Positions 10,430 through 21,047 of a stretch of DNA of 64,000 nt are shown here, piece after piece. The stretch's first letter is position 1. Each line of letters starts with the position of its first letter. Origin of the DNA: Shewanella sp. OMA3-2 (GTDB taxonomy: Bacteria > Pseudomonadota > Gammaproteobacteria > Enterobacterales > Shewanellaceae); assembly GCF_021513195.1 (NCBI RefSeq), contig NZ_CP090974.1:3050001-3114000 (forward strand). The letters are read 5' to 3'. Made by a program: the position numbers and the translations under genes. The notes beneath the pieces were generated by a model that did no database searches, was not told the origin of the DNA, and was given only the letters and a program-made list of their open reading frames with translations.

Positions 10430-13003
10430 ATGAATACCGCGCTGGCAGCAAAAAATACTTTACTTGAACTTAACCAGCGCTTAGTTGAGCAATATAAAGC
10501 GAAGCACCCTATCGCAGACATTGTTAGTCAACGCAGCGCATTTATCGATAACTTACTCCAAAGTGCCTGGATTGATTGTCAACTAAACCAATATCCAATG
10601 ACATTAATTGCCGTTGGTGGATACGGACGGGGTGAGCTACTGCCTTATTCTGATGTCGATTTATTGTTTTTAGTTGAACAAGACGAAATATGCCAAAACA
10701 CCCAAGCTAAACTCAGTGCACTGATAACTTATCTTTGGGATGCAGGGCTTGAAATTGGTCACAGTGTTAGAACAGTTACGCATACAATCGAGCAAGGCAA
10801 AGCTGACATTACCATTGCCACAAATCTGATTGAAGCACGATTTCTGTGTGGCGATACCACTTTATTTGACACCTTGTATCAACGAATTCGCCTAGATGAT
10901 TTTTGGCCTTCGGCTGATTTTTATAATGCAAAAAAAGAAGAGCAAACTCTACGTCATTCAAAAGCCAGCGCCTTTGACCTCGAACCCAATATCAAAACTT
11001 GTCCTGGTGGTTTAAGAGATATTCAAACCATTGCTTGGGTAGCCATGCGCCATTTTGACGCGGCCAACCTAACCGAATTAGTTGAACACGATTTTCTTGA
11101 GCCATCAGAGCTAGAAGAGCTTCTCGAGTGCCAAAATTATCTATGGGAAATTCGCTTTGCGCTGCACATCAGTGCTAATCGCAATGAAAACCGCTTATTG
11201 TTCGACTTACAACGCCAAATTGCCAGCCTACTGGGTTATGAAGATGCCACTCAGTTGGCAGTAGAGCAAATGATGAAACGCTATTATCGCACCGTAAGGC
11301 GGATAATGGAGTTGAATCAAATGCTGTTACAATTATTCAAACGGGCAACACTGGGGCATATAAAAGCGCTTGAAATACAAAAGATTAATGATAACTACCA
11401 ACGCCGTGGTCATTACATAGAAGTCTTAGATGATCAATTGTTTAATCACTATCCAGAAGAGATTTTACGATTATTTCTGCATTCTATTAGAAACTCGAAT
11501 ATTGAAAATATTTATGCACCAACATTACGCTTACTGAGAAAAGCTCGCCGCAGCTTAACTGGCCCGCTGCAAGCTAGTGCAGCTTGTCGCAAAGTGTTTA
11601 TGGAAATATTAAAACACCCTCGCGGTATTATTGCGCTGTCGATGATGCATAAACACGGTATTTTATCATCGTACCTTCCGGCCTGGAGAAGCATTGAAGG
11701 ACAAATGCAATTTGACCTATTTCATGCCTATACAGTGGATGAACATACCCATAGATTATTACTTAACATTGATCGTTTCTCACAGGCTGAACAAAAAGAC
11801 GAATTCCCGCTAGGCGCTGTACTGATTAATCAACTGCCCAAAAAAGGCTTATTAGTATTAGGCGCTATCTTTCATGATATAGCCAAAGGCCGCGGTGGCG
11901 ATCACAGTAAACTGGGTGCACAAGATGCGCTCGATTTTTGTAAACTGCACGGTTTAAATGATCATGACGGACGCTTAGTTGCCTGGCTTGTCGAAAATCA
12001 CTTAGTAATGTCGATAACCGCACAAAGACGTGATATTTCAGACCCTGACGTAGTGGCAGATTTTGCCGATAAAGTATACGATGCGGCGCATTTAAGTTAT
12101 TTGTATTGTTTAACTGTCGCTGACATTTGCGCAACCAATGAAAAAACCTGGAATAACTGGAAAGGCTCTTTACTGCGTGATTTATACTTCTCGACCCAAA
12201 GGGTACTGGCAAGAGGTAAAGAAAAGCCAGTAGATGAGCAAGCTAGAGTTGATGAGGTGCAGGCTAAAGCGCAGAAAGAACTATTTCGTCGCGGCTTAAA
12301 AGATAAAGATATGCAGGCATTATGGCGTCGATTTAAACCTGAATATTTTTTACGCCATCAACCCAATCAGGTCGCATGGCACACCGAAGCCATTCTTAAA
12401 CATAACCAAGATGAACCTTTGGTATTAATGTCAAAACACACCACCCGTGGTGGCACTGAACTATTTGTCTACAGCAAAGATAGACCCAAACTCTTCGCCA
12501 CCGTAATGACTGTATTAGATAATAAAAACATCAACGTACATGATGCAAATATCATGACGTCAATTGATAATTTTGCACTAGACACCTTCGTTATTTTAGA
12601 ACAAGATGGCGAGCCTATTTTACAGCTATCCCGCATACAGAGTATCAGAAAGGCGCTTGAAAAAGCCCTTGCAAACGAAAACCCTAAATTACCTAAATTT
12701 AGGAAACTTGCACGAATAATGAAGCCCTTTAATGTGCCGACGCAAGTCAGTTTTCTACCTAGCATTCGTCAAGACACCAGTATGATGGAGCTAATCGCCC
12801 TTGATTCACCTGGATTATTAGCAAAAGTGGGTGATATTTTTTATCGCTGTGAAGTCATTTTATTAGCAGCCAAGATCACCACCATTGGCGAGCGAGCAGA
12901 AGATTTTTTTATCTTACAAACACAAGCTGGCCAAGCGCTAAATGAAACGCAACAACAAAATTTATCTTATGCGCTACATGTAGCGTTAAATCAATCTAAT
13001 TAA
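10430..13003 (+). CDS. glnD: Bifunctional PII uridylyltransferase/uridylyl-removing enzyme
   Basis: Nitrogen sensor that adds UMP to PII proteins when glutamine is low and removes it when glutamine is high. Domain order is visible: nucleotidyltransferase motif [15 protein letters not shown] near residue 63, HD phosphohydrolase motif [13 protein letters not shown] near 485, and two C-terminal ACT domains (starting near [17 protein letters not shown] and [17 protein letters not shown]). The 857-residue length fits the family. AAGGA precedes the ATG. Lies between map and dapD as in relatives. Confidence 0.96.
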   Translation: MNTALAAKNTLLELNQRLVEQYKAKHPIADIVSQRSAFIDNLLQSAWIDCQLNQYPMTLIAVGGYGRGELLPYSDVDLLFLVEQDEICQNTQAKLSALITYLWDAGLEIGHSVRTVTHTIEQGKADITIATNLIEARFLCGDTTLFDTLYQRIRLDDFWPSADFYNAKKEEQTLRHSKASAFDLEPNIKTCPGGLRDIQTIAWVAMRHFDAANLTELVEHDFLEPSELEELLECQNYLWEIRFALHISANRNENRLLFDLQRQIASLLGYEDATQLAVEQMMKRYYRTVRRIMELNQMLLQLFKRATLGHIKALEIQKINDNYQRRGHYIEVLDDQLFNHYPEEILRLFLHSIRNSNIENIYAPTLRLLRKARRSLTGPLQASAACRKVFMEILKHPRGIIALSMMHKHGILSSYLPAWRSIEGQMQFDLFHAYTVDEHTHRLLLNIDRFSQAEQKDEFPLGAVLINQLPKKGLLVLGAIFHDIAKGRGGDHSKLGAQDALDFCKLHGLNDHDGRLVAWLVENHLVMSITAQRRDISDPDVVADFADKVYDAAHLSYLYCLTVADICATNEKTWNNWKGSLLRDLYFSTQRVLARGKEKPVDEQARVDEVQAKAQKELFRRGLKDKDMQALWRRFKPEYFLRHQPNQVAWHTEAILKHNQDEPLVLMSKHTTRGGTELFVYSKDRPKLFATVMTVLDNKNINVHDANIMTSIDNFALDTFVILEQDGEPILQLSRIQSIRKALEKALANENPKLPKFRKLARIMKPFNVPTQVSFLPSIRQDTSMMELIALDSPGLLAKVGDIFYRCEVILLAAKITTIGERAEDFFILQTQAGQALNETQQQNLSYALHVALNQSN

Positions 13004-13027
13004 TTACTATGATATTAGGAGAGTTCC

Positions 13028-13852
13028 ATGGAGGCATTACGCCAACGAATAGAGGCGGCATTTGAAGCACGTCAAACTATCACCCCTAGCACAGTAGAGC
13101 CAAGTGTACGTGCTGACGTAGAAACAGTGATAAACATGCTTGATAAAGGTCAAGCACGTGTCGCTGAAAAAATCGATGGCGAATGGCATGTTCATCAGTG
13201 GTTAAAAAAAGCAGTGTTATTATCATTCCGTATTTTTGATAACGGTGTTATAGAAGGCGGTGATACTAAATATTTTGATAAAGTGCCACAAAAGTTTGCC
13301 GACTATGATGAAGCTCGCTTTAAAGCAGAAGCTATTCGCGTTGTGCCGCCAGCGACTGTGCGTAAAGGATCATTTATCGGTAAAAACACTGTGTTAATGC
13401 CATCTTACGTTAACTTAGGTGCTTATGTTGATGAAGGAACTATGGTTGATACTTGGGCAACCGTAGGTTCATGTGCACAAATCGGTAAAAATGTTCACTT
13501 ATCGGGTGGTGTCGGCATAGGTGGCGTACTCGAACCATTACAAGCAGGACCAACCATTATTGAAGACAACTGCTTTATTGGTGCCCGCAGCGAAATTGTT
13601 GAAGGTGTCATTGTTGAAGAAGGCAGTGTGATTTCTATGGGTGTTTACATTGGTCAAAGCACACGTATTTTTGATCGTGAAACCGGTGAAGTGCATTACG
13701 GCCGAGTTCCTGCAGGCTCTGTAGTCGTTTCAGGTACCCTACCATCAAAGTGCGGCACTTATAGCCTGTACGCCGCTATTATTGTCAAAAAAGTAGATGC
13801 TAAAACCCGTGGTAAAGTCGGCATTAACGAGTTGTTACGTATCGTAGATTAA
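13028..13852 (+). CDS. dapD: 2,3,4,5-tetrahydropyridine-2,6-dicarboxylate N-succinyltransferase
   Basis: Acyltransferase of the succinylase branch of lysine/diaminopimelate synthesis. The middle and C-terminal parts show left-handed beta-helix hexapeptide repeats (for example [35 protein letters not shown], read in pieces) and the conserved [13 protein letters not shown]. 274 residues as in E. coli. AGGAGAG is six bases before the ATG. It follows glnD by 24 bases and ends at a terminator. Confidence 0.96.
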   Translation: MEALRQRIEAAFEARQTITPSTVEPSVRADVETVINMLDKGQARVAEKIDGEWHVHQWLKKAVLLSFRIFDNGVIEGGDTKYFDKVPQKFADYDEARFKAEAIRVVPPATVRKGSFIGKNTVLMPSYVNLGAYVDEGTMVDTWATVGSCAQIGKNVHLSGGVGIGGVLEPLQAGPTIIEDNCFIGARSEIVEGVIVEEGSVISMGVYIGQSTRIFDRETGEVHYGRVPAGSVVVSGTLPSKCGTYSLYAAIIVKKVDAKTRGKVGINELLRIVD

Positions 13853-13890
13853 TCTAGAACATCAACTGGCATGTTCAATGCTGGTTAACA

Positions 13891-13915
13891 AAAAAGGCTC
13901 TTAGGAGCCTTTTTT
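13891..13915. terminator. Bidirectional intrinsic terminator after dapD
   Basis: AAAAAGGCTC-TTAG-GAGCCTTTTTT forms a stem with A-run and T-run flanks, so it can stop transcription on both strands between dapD and the convergent purU. Confidence 0.85.
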
Positions 13916-14004
13916 AATACTTAACCTTAGTTGAGGCTACTTAACAATAAAACATATCCGCTTGATTTTTTAAATACTTTTATTTTTCACAGCTTCTTTT
14001 CCAA

Positions 14005-14889
14005 TTAGAACACGACAGTCTTATTACCATAAACAACCACTTGTTCATTCAATACTAACTGTAATGCTTTACTGAGTACGCTTTTCTCAACATCACGGCC
14101 TTGATGAGCCAACTCTTCAGCACTGTAACTGTGATCAACAGAAATCACATCTTGCTTAATAATCGGTCCTTCATCTAAACAGTTATTGACGAAGTGGGCT
14201 GTCGCACCAATAATTTTAACCCCACGGTCCCAAGCTTGTTTATAGGGCGAAGCGCCAATAAAGGCTGGTAAAAATGAATGGTGAATATTAATAATTCGGT
14301 CAGGAAATTGGGTCACAAACTCAGGGGTTAGCACCCGCATATATTTCGCTAATACAAGATAATCCGCTTCATAGGGCTTAATCACCTCAAGCATTGCCTG
14401 CTCATGCTCTTCACGATTAAGCCCTTCATGGCTAACATAATGGAAAGGGATGTCAAATTTTTCAGTTAAATTTTGCAATACATCGTAATTACCCACCACG
14501 GCAGCAATTTCAACATCTAAACCACCGTAATATGACTTCATTAATAAATCACCTAAACAATGTGCTTCTTTGGTTACCATCACTACAATACGTTTTTTAC
14601 CCGCATCGACTAATTTTAGATGATTTTTAGCGGGTAATACGGCTTTTAATTCGCTGATAAATTCGGCATCATTAATTTTGCCATCCAATACTGTGCGCAT
14701 AAAAAACCGCCCTTGGGCATGGTCAACAAACTCAGTATTTTTAATGACATTAAGGTGATGAGCAAAACATACACTCGAAATTTTTGCGATTAACCCTTGG
14801 GCATCTGCACAGTCGATGATCAGTATTTTTCTGCTCACTGGAGGTTGCACGGTATGATTGTTGCTGGCTGTAGGCGTTGATATTCCCAT
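14005..14889 (-). CDS. purU: Formyltetrahydrofolate deformylase
   Basis: Hydrolyses 10-formyl-THF to THF and formate, balancing one-carbon pools and supplying formate for purine synthesis. An N-terminal ACT domain (IIDCADAQGLIAKISSVCF) is followed by the formyltransferase-like catalytic domain with INIHHSFLPAFIGASPYKQA and the catalytic Asp region DEGPIIKQDV. 294 residues, with about 15 extra polar residues at the N-terminus compared with E. coli. Convergent with dapD. Confidence 0.93.
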   Translation of the reverse strand: MGISTPTASNNHTVQPPVSRKILIIDCADAQGLIAKISSVCFAHHLNVIKNTEFVDHAQGRFFMRTVLDGKINDAEFISELKAVLPAKNHLKLVDAGKKRIVVMVTKEAHCLGDLLMKSYYGGLDVEIAAVVGNYDVLQNLTEKFDIPFHYVSHEGLNREEHEQAMLEVIKPYEADYLVLAKYMRVLTPEFVTQFPDRIINIHHSFLPAFIGASPYKQAWDRGVKIIGATAHFVNNCLDEGPIIKQDVISVDHSYSAEELAHQGRDVEKSVLSKALQLVLNEQVVVYGNKTVVF

Positions 14890-15054
14890 GGATAGATCTC
14901 TTATAGTTTATGACTTATTTGACTTTACTCGAGTCTGCCATTAATCAATCATCATTAGGTAATTTTTATACGGATACTGAGTAAATATCTCATCAAAATG
15001 TAACTGTACTAAAGATTGAGCATAAAAATTGATGAAATATTATTAAAATGAAAT

Positions 15055-16494
15055 TTATCGACGGGAATCTATGTATTTCTGTAACAGTTTCCTGAGGGTT
15101 TCAGCTTTAGTACCATAGACCACTTGTACCCCTTTACCAACCACGACCACACCTTTTGCTCCCAGGTGAATTAAGCGAGCCTTATCAATTAACCTGGCAT
15201 CTTTTACACTCACTCGCAGTCGTGTTAAACATGCAGATAGATCAATAATATTATCTCGTCCACCTAAGCCTGCGACCATCCCCCTTAAACTTTCTTTTTG
15301 TTGCGGTAACGCGTTTGTTGGCGTTAACCTACCTGGAGTTTTTAAATTGAAGCCAATAATACTGATCCGAAACAAGCTGTAATATACAACCGCAGTTAAT
15401 GGACCTAATACCATAAACCAATAACTATTACGGGATTGGGGAAACAACAAACTAAAATCGACTAAACCATGGGAAAACACAATGCTATGGTGAATATCTA
15501 GCAATATACAAATATTATAAGCAACGCCGGACAACACAGCATGTACCAAAAACAGTAAAGGCGCCACAAACATAAAGGCAAACTCAATGGGCTCAGTAAC
15601 CCCCGTCAACCAACTAGCCATAGCAGCGGACAACATAATACCCGCGACTCTATTTCGCTCAGTTTTGTCAGCACAGCGCCAAATGGCTAATGCCGCTGCA
15701 GGCAATCCCCACATTTTAATTAGATAGCCACCCGCAAGATTACCAGCCATTGGATCACCGGCTAAATATCGGCCGACTTCACCACGTATTAATTGGCCAT
15801 CATGCCAAAAATTGCCAAACTCTAAATAAAATGGCGCATTCCATATATGATGTAATCCCAATGGAATCAGTAAACGCTCTACAAAACCATATAGTCCGAA
15901 TGCTATGGAAGGGTCTTGATAAACGGCCCAATTAGATAACAACTCAATATTTAAGGCTAATGGCGGCCAAACATAAGCAAGTAAGCTGGCAAGTATCATA
16001 GCTAGCGGCAAAATAATTAAGGGCGCACTTCGCCGCCCTTCAAAAAAGGAAAAAATAGCCGGTAGAGATAGTTTTTCACTTGCATTAACCGCTATGTAAG
16101 TTATCGCCCCCACTAACATGCCGCCGGCAATGCCGGTGTCTATAGTGTCGATTCCCCACAGCGGCCTTGAAGGTAATTGATAAAGAGAGCTAAGCGCCCC
16201 CATGGTTGAAATAAATACCCCAAATCCAAATACTGCGGTAAAAGCGGCAAGCCCCTGATCTTTACAAAATCCAATTGCAATCGAAATAGCAAAAAGCAGT
16301 GGCATCATAGTAAAAATAAGATGTCCAACCGAAGAAAAGATTAAATTAATCGCTTCAGGAATGAAGGGTAAAGGATTAGCCGTTATCCCCAACATAACAC
16401 CAGCAGCGGGTAATATCGCAATCGGGATCAATAAAGCCTGGCTTAATCGCTGCGCGAACTTAAACCATTGCTGGGTGATAACGTGTTTAGACAA
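15055..16494 (-). CDS. ptsG: PTS glucose-family permease, EIICB component
   Basis: Membrane sugar transporter that phosphorylates its substrate during uptake. The N-terminal EIIC domain has about eight to ten hydrophobic segments and the signature FGLYGFVERLLIPLGLHHIW plus GVTEPIEFAFMFVAP. The C-terminal EIIB domain carries the phosphocysteine motif SACLTRLRVSV. 479 residues, close to PtsG. Glucose is likely but N-acetylglucosamine or glucosamine cannot be excluded. No EIIA domain is attached. It starts only five bases after the yqcA stop, so it may be read from the same transcript. Confidence 0.8.
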   Translation of the reverse strand: MSKHVITQQWFKFAQRLSQALLIPIAILPAAGVMLGITANPLPFIPEAINLIFSSVGHLIFTMMPLLFAISIAIGFCKDQGLAAFTAVFGFGVFISTMGALSSLYQLPSRPLWGIDTIDTGIAGGMLVGAITYIAVNASEKLSLPAIFSFFEGRRSAPLIILPLAMILASLLAYVWPPLALNIELLSNWAVYQDPSIAFGLYGFVERLLIPLGLHHIWNAPFYLEFGNFWHDGQLIRGEVGRYLAGDPMAGNLAGGYLIKMWGLPAAALAIWRCADKTERNRVAGIMLSAAMASWLTGVTEPIEFAFMFVAPLLFLVHAVLSGVAYNICILLDIHHSIVFSHGLVDFSLLFPQSRNSYWFMVLGPLTAVVYYSLFRISIIGFNLKTPGRLTPTNALPQQKESLRGMVAGLGGRDNIIDLSACLTRLRVSVKDARLIDKARLIHLGAKGVVVVGKGVQVVYGTKAETLRKLLQKYIDSRR

Positions 16495-16499
16495 GTTAG

Positions 16500-16960
16500 C
16501 TATAACATGTCTGCATTAGCTGCAGCTTGCCAAGTTGTTAGCCATTCAACAGCATCTAGCTCAGGTTCCATAGTTTCTGTGGCATCGATTTCTAATCTTG
16601 GCGTTAATGCCTGTGCGCCCAATTCTGTGAATAATTCATCAAACTGCTTTGCCGCGCCACAAAAGGTGTCATAACTTGAATCACCTAGGCCAACTATACT
16701 GTATTTCAATTTAGGCAAATATGGCGCCGCTGATTTCATTTGGGTAAACCAAGGCTGAATATCTTCTGGTAAATCCCCTGGCCTGTGGTTGAGCAAACAA
16801 TAATAAGATAATCGGACTCTGCTGGAATAAATCCAGCTAGTTCACTCGGTTGTTTTAAACTTGTAGTAAAACCCATCGCTGTAATTTTTTTTGCTAATGT
16901 TTCAGCGGTAAATTGCGCACTACCATAAACAGTACCAAAAACAAGATTAACATTTGCCAC
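16500..16960 (-). pseudogene. yqcA: Flavodoxin YqcA, frameshifted as read by one missing G (probable base-call error)
   Basis: Small FMN flavodoxin of the MioC/YqcA type. The N-terminal phosphate loop (FGTVYGSAQFTAE) and the segment VCSTTGQG are in one frame. DLPEDIQPWFTQMK and the second flavin loop VGLGDSSYDTFC are in another. Adding one C to the plus-strand CCCC run at 16775-16778 joins them as TTGQGDLPEDI, matching the family, and gives 153 residues. The assignment to YqcA and not MioC rests on the conserved neighbours truC and yqcC. Confidence 0.85.
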
Positions 16961-17058
16961 TACTTTTTCCTTCTTATGCCATGATTTAAAAATCGATTAC
17001 ATTATAGCTAACATACTGTATAAATTCACTTTGTAGCAAGTGTGATTTATTGATGGAT

Positions 17059-17907
17059 TTAAATAAGCATACTGGCTTCAGTATCCAAATCATTCCACCC
17101 CAGTAAACTGAAAAGATCTAACCACTCTTGTTCTAACTCAGTCTCTATGTGCATTTTCTCACCCGTTATTGGGTGAGTAAATTGCAAGCTTTTGGCAATA
17201 AGCCATAAGCGGTTAACGCCAAAATGTTCACGACCGAATTTATTTTGTTTACCATCGCCATGGGTAGTATCACCAATAATAGGATGACGTAAATGTGCCA
17301 GGTGACGACGCAGTTGATGTTTCCTACCCGTTTTAGGGGTAAGTTTGACCAATCCAAAACGACTGGTTGGGTAACGACCAGAGCTAAAAGGAATTTCACT
17401 ATTAAGTAAGGGTTGATAAGATGTGACAGCATCTTGAGCGGGTTTATTTGCAGCCGCAAATTTGTCTGCCACATCATCAAGTTCAACCTTTAAAGCATAG
17501 TCGAGCTCACCAGCATCATGCATATTACCGCGCACTAAAGCCAAGTAGCGTTTTGTCACCGTATGATTTTCAAATTGCTCACATAAATTACGTGCGCATT
17601 CACTGCTTTTGGCAAATAACAACACGCCAGATGTCGGGCGGTCTAAACGATGCACCGGAAAAACATGGCAACCAACCAGATCCCGCGTAAGTTGCATAGC
17701 AAAGAAACGTTCTTTTCGTGCCAAGTAGCTGCGATGCACTAACAGCCCTGCGGGCTTGTGAATAGCGACAATATGCTCATCTTCAAATAAAATATCTAAT
17801 TCTGGCGGGCTTTGCTGTGCTTCATCGTCATTGACATCAGTATTATCCTCGGGGGCAGACTCAATATCAGCCATTAAAAGATCATATAAGTTTGGGTCGC
17901 TCATCAT
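17059..17907 (-). CDS. truC: tRNA pseudouridine(65) synthase
   Basis: RluA-family enzyme that makes pseudouridine 65 in tRNA. The catalytic motif HRLDRPTSGVLLFAK contains the active Asp; IHKPAGLLVHRS and TGRKHQLRRHLAHLRHPIIGD are further family motifs. About 35 acidic residues precede the usual start, an N-terminal extension specific to this lineage; a downstream start is possible. Sits in the E. coli-like order yqcA-truC-yqcC. Confidence 0.92.
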   Translation of the reverse strand: MMSDPNLYDLLMADIESAPEDNTDVNDDEAQQSPPELDILFEDEHIVAIHKPAGLLVHRSYLARKERFFAMQLTRDLVGCHVFPVHRLDRPTSGVLLFAKSSECARNLCEQFENHTVTKRYLALVRGNMHDAGELDYALKVELDDVADKFAAANKPAQDAVTSYQPLLNSEIPFSSGRYPTSRFGLVKLTPKTGRKHQLRRHLAHLRHPIIGDTTHGDGKQNKFGREHFGVNRLWLIAKSLQFTHPITGEKMHIETELEQEWLDLFSLLGWNDLDTEASMLI

Positions 17908-17939
17908 TATTAGGTCGCTTATGTAGTCGCAAATATATA

Positions 17940-18287
17940 CTATTTTGAGTGAGTTATCAGTTGATCAAATTGTTCCAATAGCACAATAACATCTTGTTTT
18001 TCGGGTTTAGTTTGCCACACTTGCTGTGCCATTGGCGCTATCGCCATCTGGTCTGGCAAAGGGCTTCTCATGTCGATTAATTGCTGCATTTTGGGGATAA
18101 AAATAAATTGTAACCATTGCTCAAATGCTAAGGTATCGCATGCAAATGGTGCCTTACTCGCTAGCGCGATAGATGAAGGAACCGATGGAGACCACAAGCC
18201 TGTTAACTTAAGCTGCAGCTCTAATTTTACTAAAAAGGTCAAACTCGCTTCATAAAGCATAAAATAATCGCTCAAAGACAATGGCAA
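17940..18287 (-). CDS. yqcC: YqcC family protein (DUF446)
   Basis: Short protein of unknown role in the yqcC family, recognised by FEQWLQFIFIPKMQQLID followed by PLPDQMAIAPMAQQ. It lies 32 bases upstream of truC on the same strand, as in E. coli. The start is uncertain: the ATG at 18287 and the in-frame ATG at 18260 both lack a clear ribosome site, and the shorter form (106 residues) is closer to the family length. Confidence 0.85.
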   Translation of the reverse strand: MPLSLSDYFMLYEASLTFLVKLELQLKLTGLWSPSVPSSIALASKAPFACDTLAFEQWLQFIFIPKMQQLIDMRSPLPDQMAIAPMAQQVWQTKPEKQDVIVLLEQFDQLITHSK

Positions 18288-18356
18288 AGGTTGAATATGA
18301 TAACATTAGCCACCATTAATACCCACAGATTGCCACGTTTTGTATAGCGAGTTCCC

Positions 18357-19370
18357 ATGACAGAAATCACCACCCTTAGCCAATTTCTTGCCACAGCTAA
18401 CACTCAATTCCAAGTTTATGATTTAGGCCGAAGAGTGCAAAATATAGATATGATGGCATTTCATCAAATTGAGTCATTGGTAACCCCCTACCCTTATCCC
18501 ATTCAAGGCCATGCACAGTTTGCGATTGTTTTTTGGCAACAAAGTCAGCAACCTTATATTTGGTTTATCAAGCTTGCTCTTGATGAGCAAGGATTACTCT
18601 CTCCTGCACCAAGGCAACAATTCATTAAGATGATCTTAGAGGCATTAGGCCGGGATCCGACCCAAACACTGACAAATGAGCAGCAACAGAAACTGGCTAA
18701 CCATCCGTTTAGCTTTAAACCGAATCAACATAAATTGGCCATTTTTAATGCGCTAGTAAAAAAACAACTGGGTGAGCAAGCTTCAAGTCAATATGAAGCT
18801 GCAGCTCAGTATCTTGCCAGGAAAATGCCATCCGAACAATGGCAGCAAATTGGCATGCAAGGCTTGGCCGATGTATGCGTGAGAATGTCATCATTTGCTC
18901 ACCAACAAGATATTATCAACACATTACCACTTGCCCCTGTAGAAATGCAGGCAGCATTATGTAGCTGCTTTGAACACCTTGTGATTGAACCGCCCTTAGC
19001 TGAGGTATTAGTGACATTATTGGAACAGTCCCCAGTAGAAAATAAAGGGCTATTTTTAAAAGCATTGGCATCAAATACAAAACTCAGTCAACAGGCAATA
19101 CATAGATTAAATGCCCAAGACCAACTTGATGAAACGATGCTGATCACCATAGCGGCACGTAATTGGTTAGCATTGAAAGATGACACCACCCGCAAATTCT
19201 TTTTAGAAGCGCTGGCAAAACAGCCACAAAGCTTTTTTAATCAAGTTTTTGCTGATATTGTTGCCATACCCAGCTTGCGTAATGCTTTACTAACGGATTT
19301 ACGTAATCCAGATCGCAGCGAACAACTCTCTCTCGCCATTGGCGGTTTATTTAAGGCAACAAGCCTATGA
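18357..19370 (+). CDS. DUF3549 family protein
   Basis: Conserved gammaproteobacterial protein without known function, recognised by its N-terminus (LSQFLATANTQFQVYDLGRR) and mainly helical, HEAT-like remainder. 337 residues, no signal peptide or membrane segment, so cytosolic. It is divergent from yqcC across 69 bases and its stop overlaps the next start (ATGA). This pair next to yqcC is typical of Shewanella and its relatives. Confidence 0.82.
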   Translation: MTEITTLSQFLATANTQFQVYDLGRRVQNIDMMAFHQIESLVTPYPYPIQGHAQFAIVFWQQSQQPYIWFIKLALDEQGLLSPAPRQQFIKMILEALGRDPTQTLTNEQQQKLANHPFSFKPNQHKLAIFNALVKKQLGEQASSQYEAAAQYLARKMPSEQWQQIGMQGLADVCVRMSSFAHQQDIINTLPLAPVEMQAALCSCFEHLVIEPPLAEVLVTLLEQSPVENKGLFLKALASNTKLSQQAIHRLNAQDQLDETMLITIAARNWLALKDDTTRKFFLEALAKQPQSFFNQVFADIVAIPSLRNALLTDLRNPDRSEQLSLAIGGLFKATSL

Positions 19371-19753
19371 TGTCTGATTTTTTAATAATGGCAGCACTGA
19401 TTGTCACGGCGGCTTTCTTTTGGCAGTTACGCAATATGGCTGAACTAAGCCGCATTTTCGCTGAACAGGCTTGTGGCAAACAAAAAGTGCAGTTACTTGC
19501 CATTGCTATGGAATCTGCACGCCCAAGTTTAGGTGGGCACACGGGCTTATGCTGGCGAGCTAAGTTTATGTTTGAATTTAGCACTGATGGGATAAACCAA
19601 TACCAAGCGCATATTTATATGCATGGAAAAAGAGTCACTAAAATAGACTGGCCTATTTTCCCTGAACCTGAGTGGTTTGATGCGCCAATGTCAAAAGGAA
19701 AGTTTGGCGGTTGTGGCACTAAAACAAGTTGTGATTCAGGTAAGTGCCATTAG
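19367..19753 (+). CDS. DUF3301 family membrane-anchored protein with cysteine-rich tail
   Basis: Small protein with one N-terminal hydrophobic segment (FLIMAALIVTAAFFWQL), a middle region containing GHTGLCWRAKFMFEFSTDG, and a C-terminal tail CGTKTSCDSGKCH. Function unknown. The tail has three Cys and a His in 13 residues, suggestive of metal or disulfide chemistry. Translationally coupled to the DUF3549 gene (overlap of four bases); an alternative ATG lies at 19370. Confidence 0.82.
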   Translation: MMSDFLIMAALIVTAAFFWQLRNMAELSRIFAEQACGKQKVQLLAIAMESARPSLGGHTGLCWRAKFMFEFSTDGINQYQAHIYMHGKRVTKIDWPIFPEPEWFDAPMSKGKFGGCGTKTSCDSGKCH

Positions 19754-19800
19754 TTAGAATTAAAATGAACCTAGTAAGCTAACACATCAAAATGAACTAG

Positions 19801-19829
19801 AATGCTATCTTAACCGATAGCATTTTTAT
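19801..19829 (+). terminator. Intrinsic terminator after the DUF3301 gene
   Basis: Nine-base arms AATGCTATC (19801-19809) and GATAGCATT (19816-19824) around a six-base loop, followed by a T-rich stretch. Confidence 0.75.
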
Positions 19830-19904
19830 TTGTACTAATGTCAATATTCTTGCGACTGGAATAGCCCAGTAATAAATTGAAAGTATGATTAAAAACACAC
19901 AAAC

Positions 19905-19937
19905 ATAAAAAAGCCCCGACGCATTGTCGAGGCTTGT
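19905..19937 (-). terminator. Intrinsic terminator after tRNA-Leu
   Basis: On the minus strand the stem AAGCCTCGAC/GTCGGGGCTT (with wobble pairs) is followed by six Ts. It lies about 50 bases after the tRNA 3' end. Confidence 0.8.
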
Positions 19938-19986
19938 TTATCCATCGCTTAAACTTTATATTCACATACAAAATTAAGCTTAATAA

Positions 19987-20072
19987 TGGTACCCGAGGCC
20001 AGACTTGAACTGGCACGCTTATTCAGCGAGGGATTTTAAATCCCTTGTGTCTACCGATTCCACCACTCGGGC
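19987..20072 (-). tRNA. tRNA-Leu (anticodon UAA)
   Basis: Minus strand: acceptor GCCCGAG pairs with CTCGGGT followed by A and encoded CCA (19987-19989). The anticodon arm GGGATTTAAAATCCC presents TAA. A class II long variable arm lies between it and the T arm, which has GTTCAAGTC. It closely resembles E. coli leuZ. A TTGACA at 20111-20116 on the same strand could be its -35 box. Confidence 0.96.
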
Positions 20073-20454
20073 AAACTGTGACGAATTGAATTTCAACTCG
20101 TAGAATCTATTGTCAACTTAACAGCTTAGGTTGCGCCGTTGAACTTGCTGCACACTTTACTGTTTTTTTGAAATCTCGCAACAATTAATTTTAACTAAAC
20201 GATTCAAGTGATTTAAAAAACAACAAAGTGAAGTGTTTTTATCCATTAATGAGCCTGTGCAGCATGAAACACTCATTCTTACTTTATTGATTTTAAGTAG
20301 ATAGTGGAGCGGTGAAGACGGATAGTGAAGGATGGAGAGTTGAAGGCAGAAAGATAACACGACAAGTTAATCCCAAATACGCTAAAGATGATTACCCTAC
20401 TTGCCTTTACCTTACGATATGGCTATCAAGGCGCACTTCTATCGTAGCGCTCAG

Positions 20455-20499
20455 CTTTAACGTCTACCACTTTAAGCTCTACCACTTTAACGCCTACCT
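20455..20499. repeat. Three tandem copies of a 15-bp unit
   Basis: Units at 20455-20469, 20470-20484 and 20485-20499 follow CTTTAA-N3-CTACCA with two or three substitutions between copies. No function evident. Confidence 0.7.
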
Positions 20500-21047
20500 T
20501 TAGTAGAACAATGACTCACGAAAGACAACATATGGGTCGATATTGTTAATCCTACAGCTTGTAGCAAGATCGCGCCTAAGAGGTTCAGGGCAACTGTATT
20601 GACATTTTTTGGGCGCAGCATAATTAACAGTAAATAAACGCCATCAATCGAATCGGCAAGAAACATTTTATAAGTTTTAATAACTCGTTAAAAACAAAAT
20701 GTTGTTTAAAGATGTTCTCACTCTCACTTCACCCATAAATGGCGGAGTTATTTCTAGCGTGGGTCTAAAATACAATAAAACTATCGCCAACCGGTTTATT
20801 AAAAATAACCACCATTAACAATGAATATTAATTTAAAATTAAAATATTGCAACTTAACAAATAATAAAACCCAACACAATTAATTTATAAATGCTGACCA
20901 TTCATGGCTTTATAGCCAACCTCACCATTTAAGTTGAGACAAAAAAATTTGTTTTTGAAAATTCCTTCTGACAGGCTTGAAGTTATTATTTAAGCTGCTA
21001 TATTGAGCTTATGAAAACATTAATCCCTGTATTTTATTCTATTATTT

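Noticed and set aside
20312..20503. 64-codon frame covering the 15-bp tandem repeats
   Set aside because: Starts with GTG, no ribosome site, no protein features; the C-terminal repetition comes from the DNA repeat.
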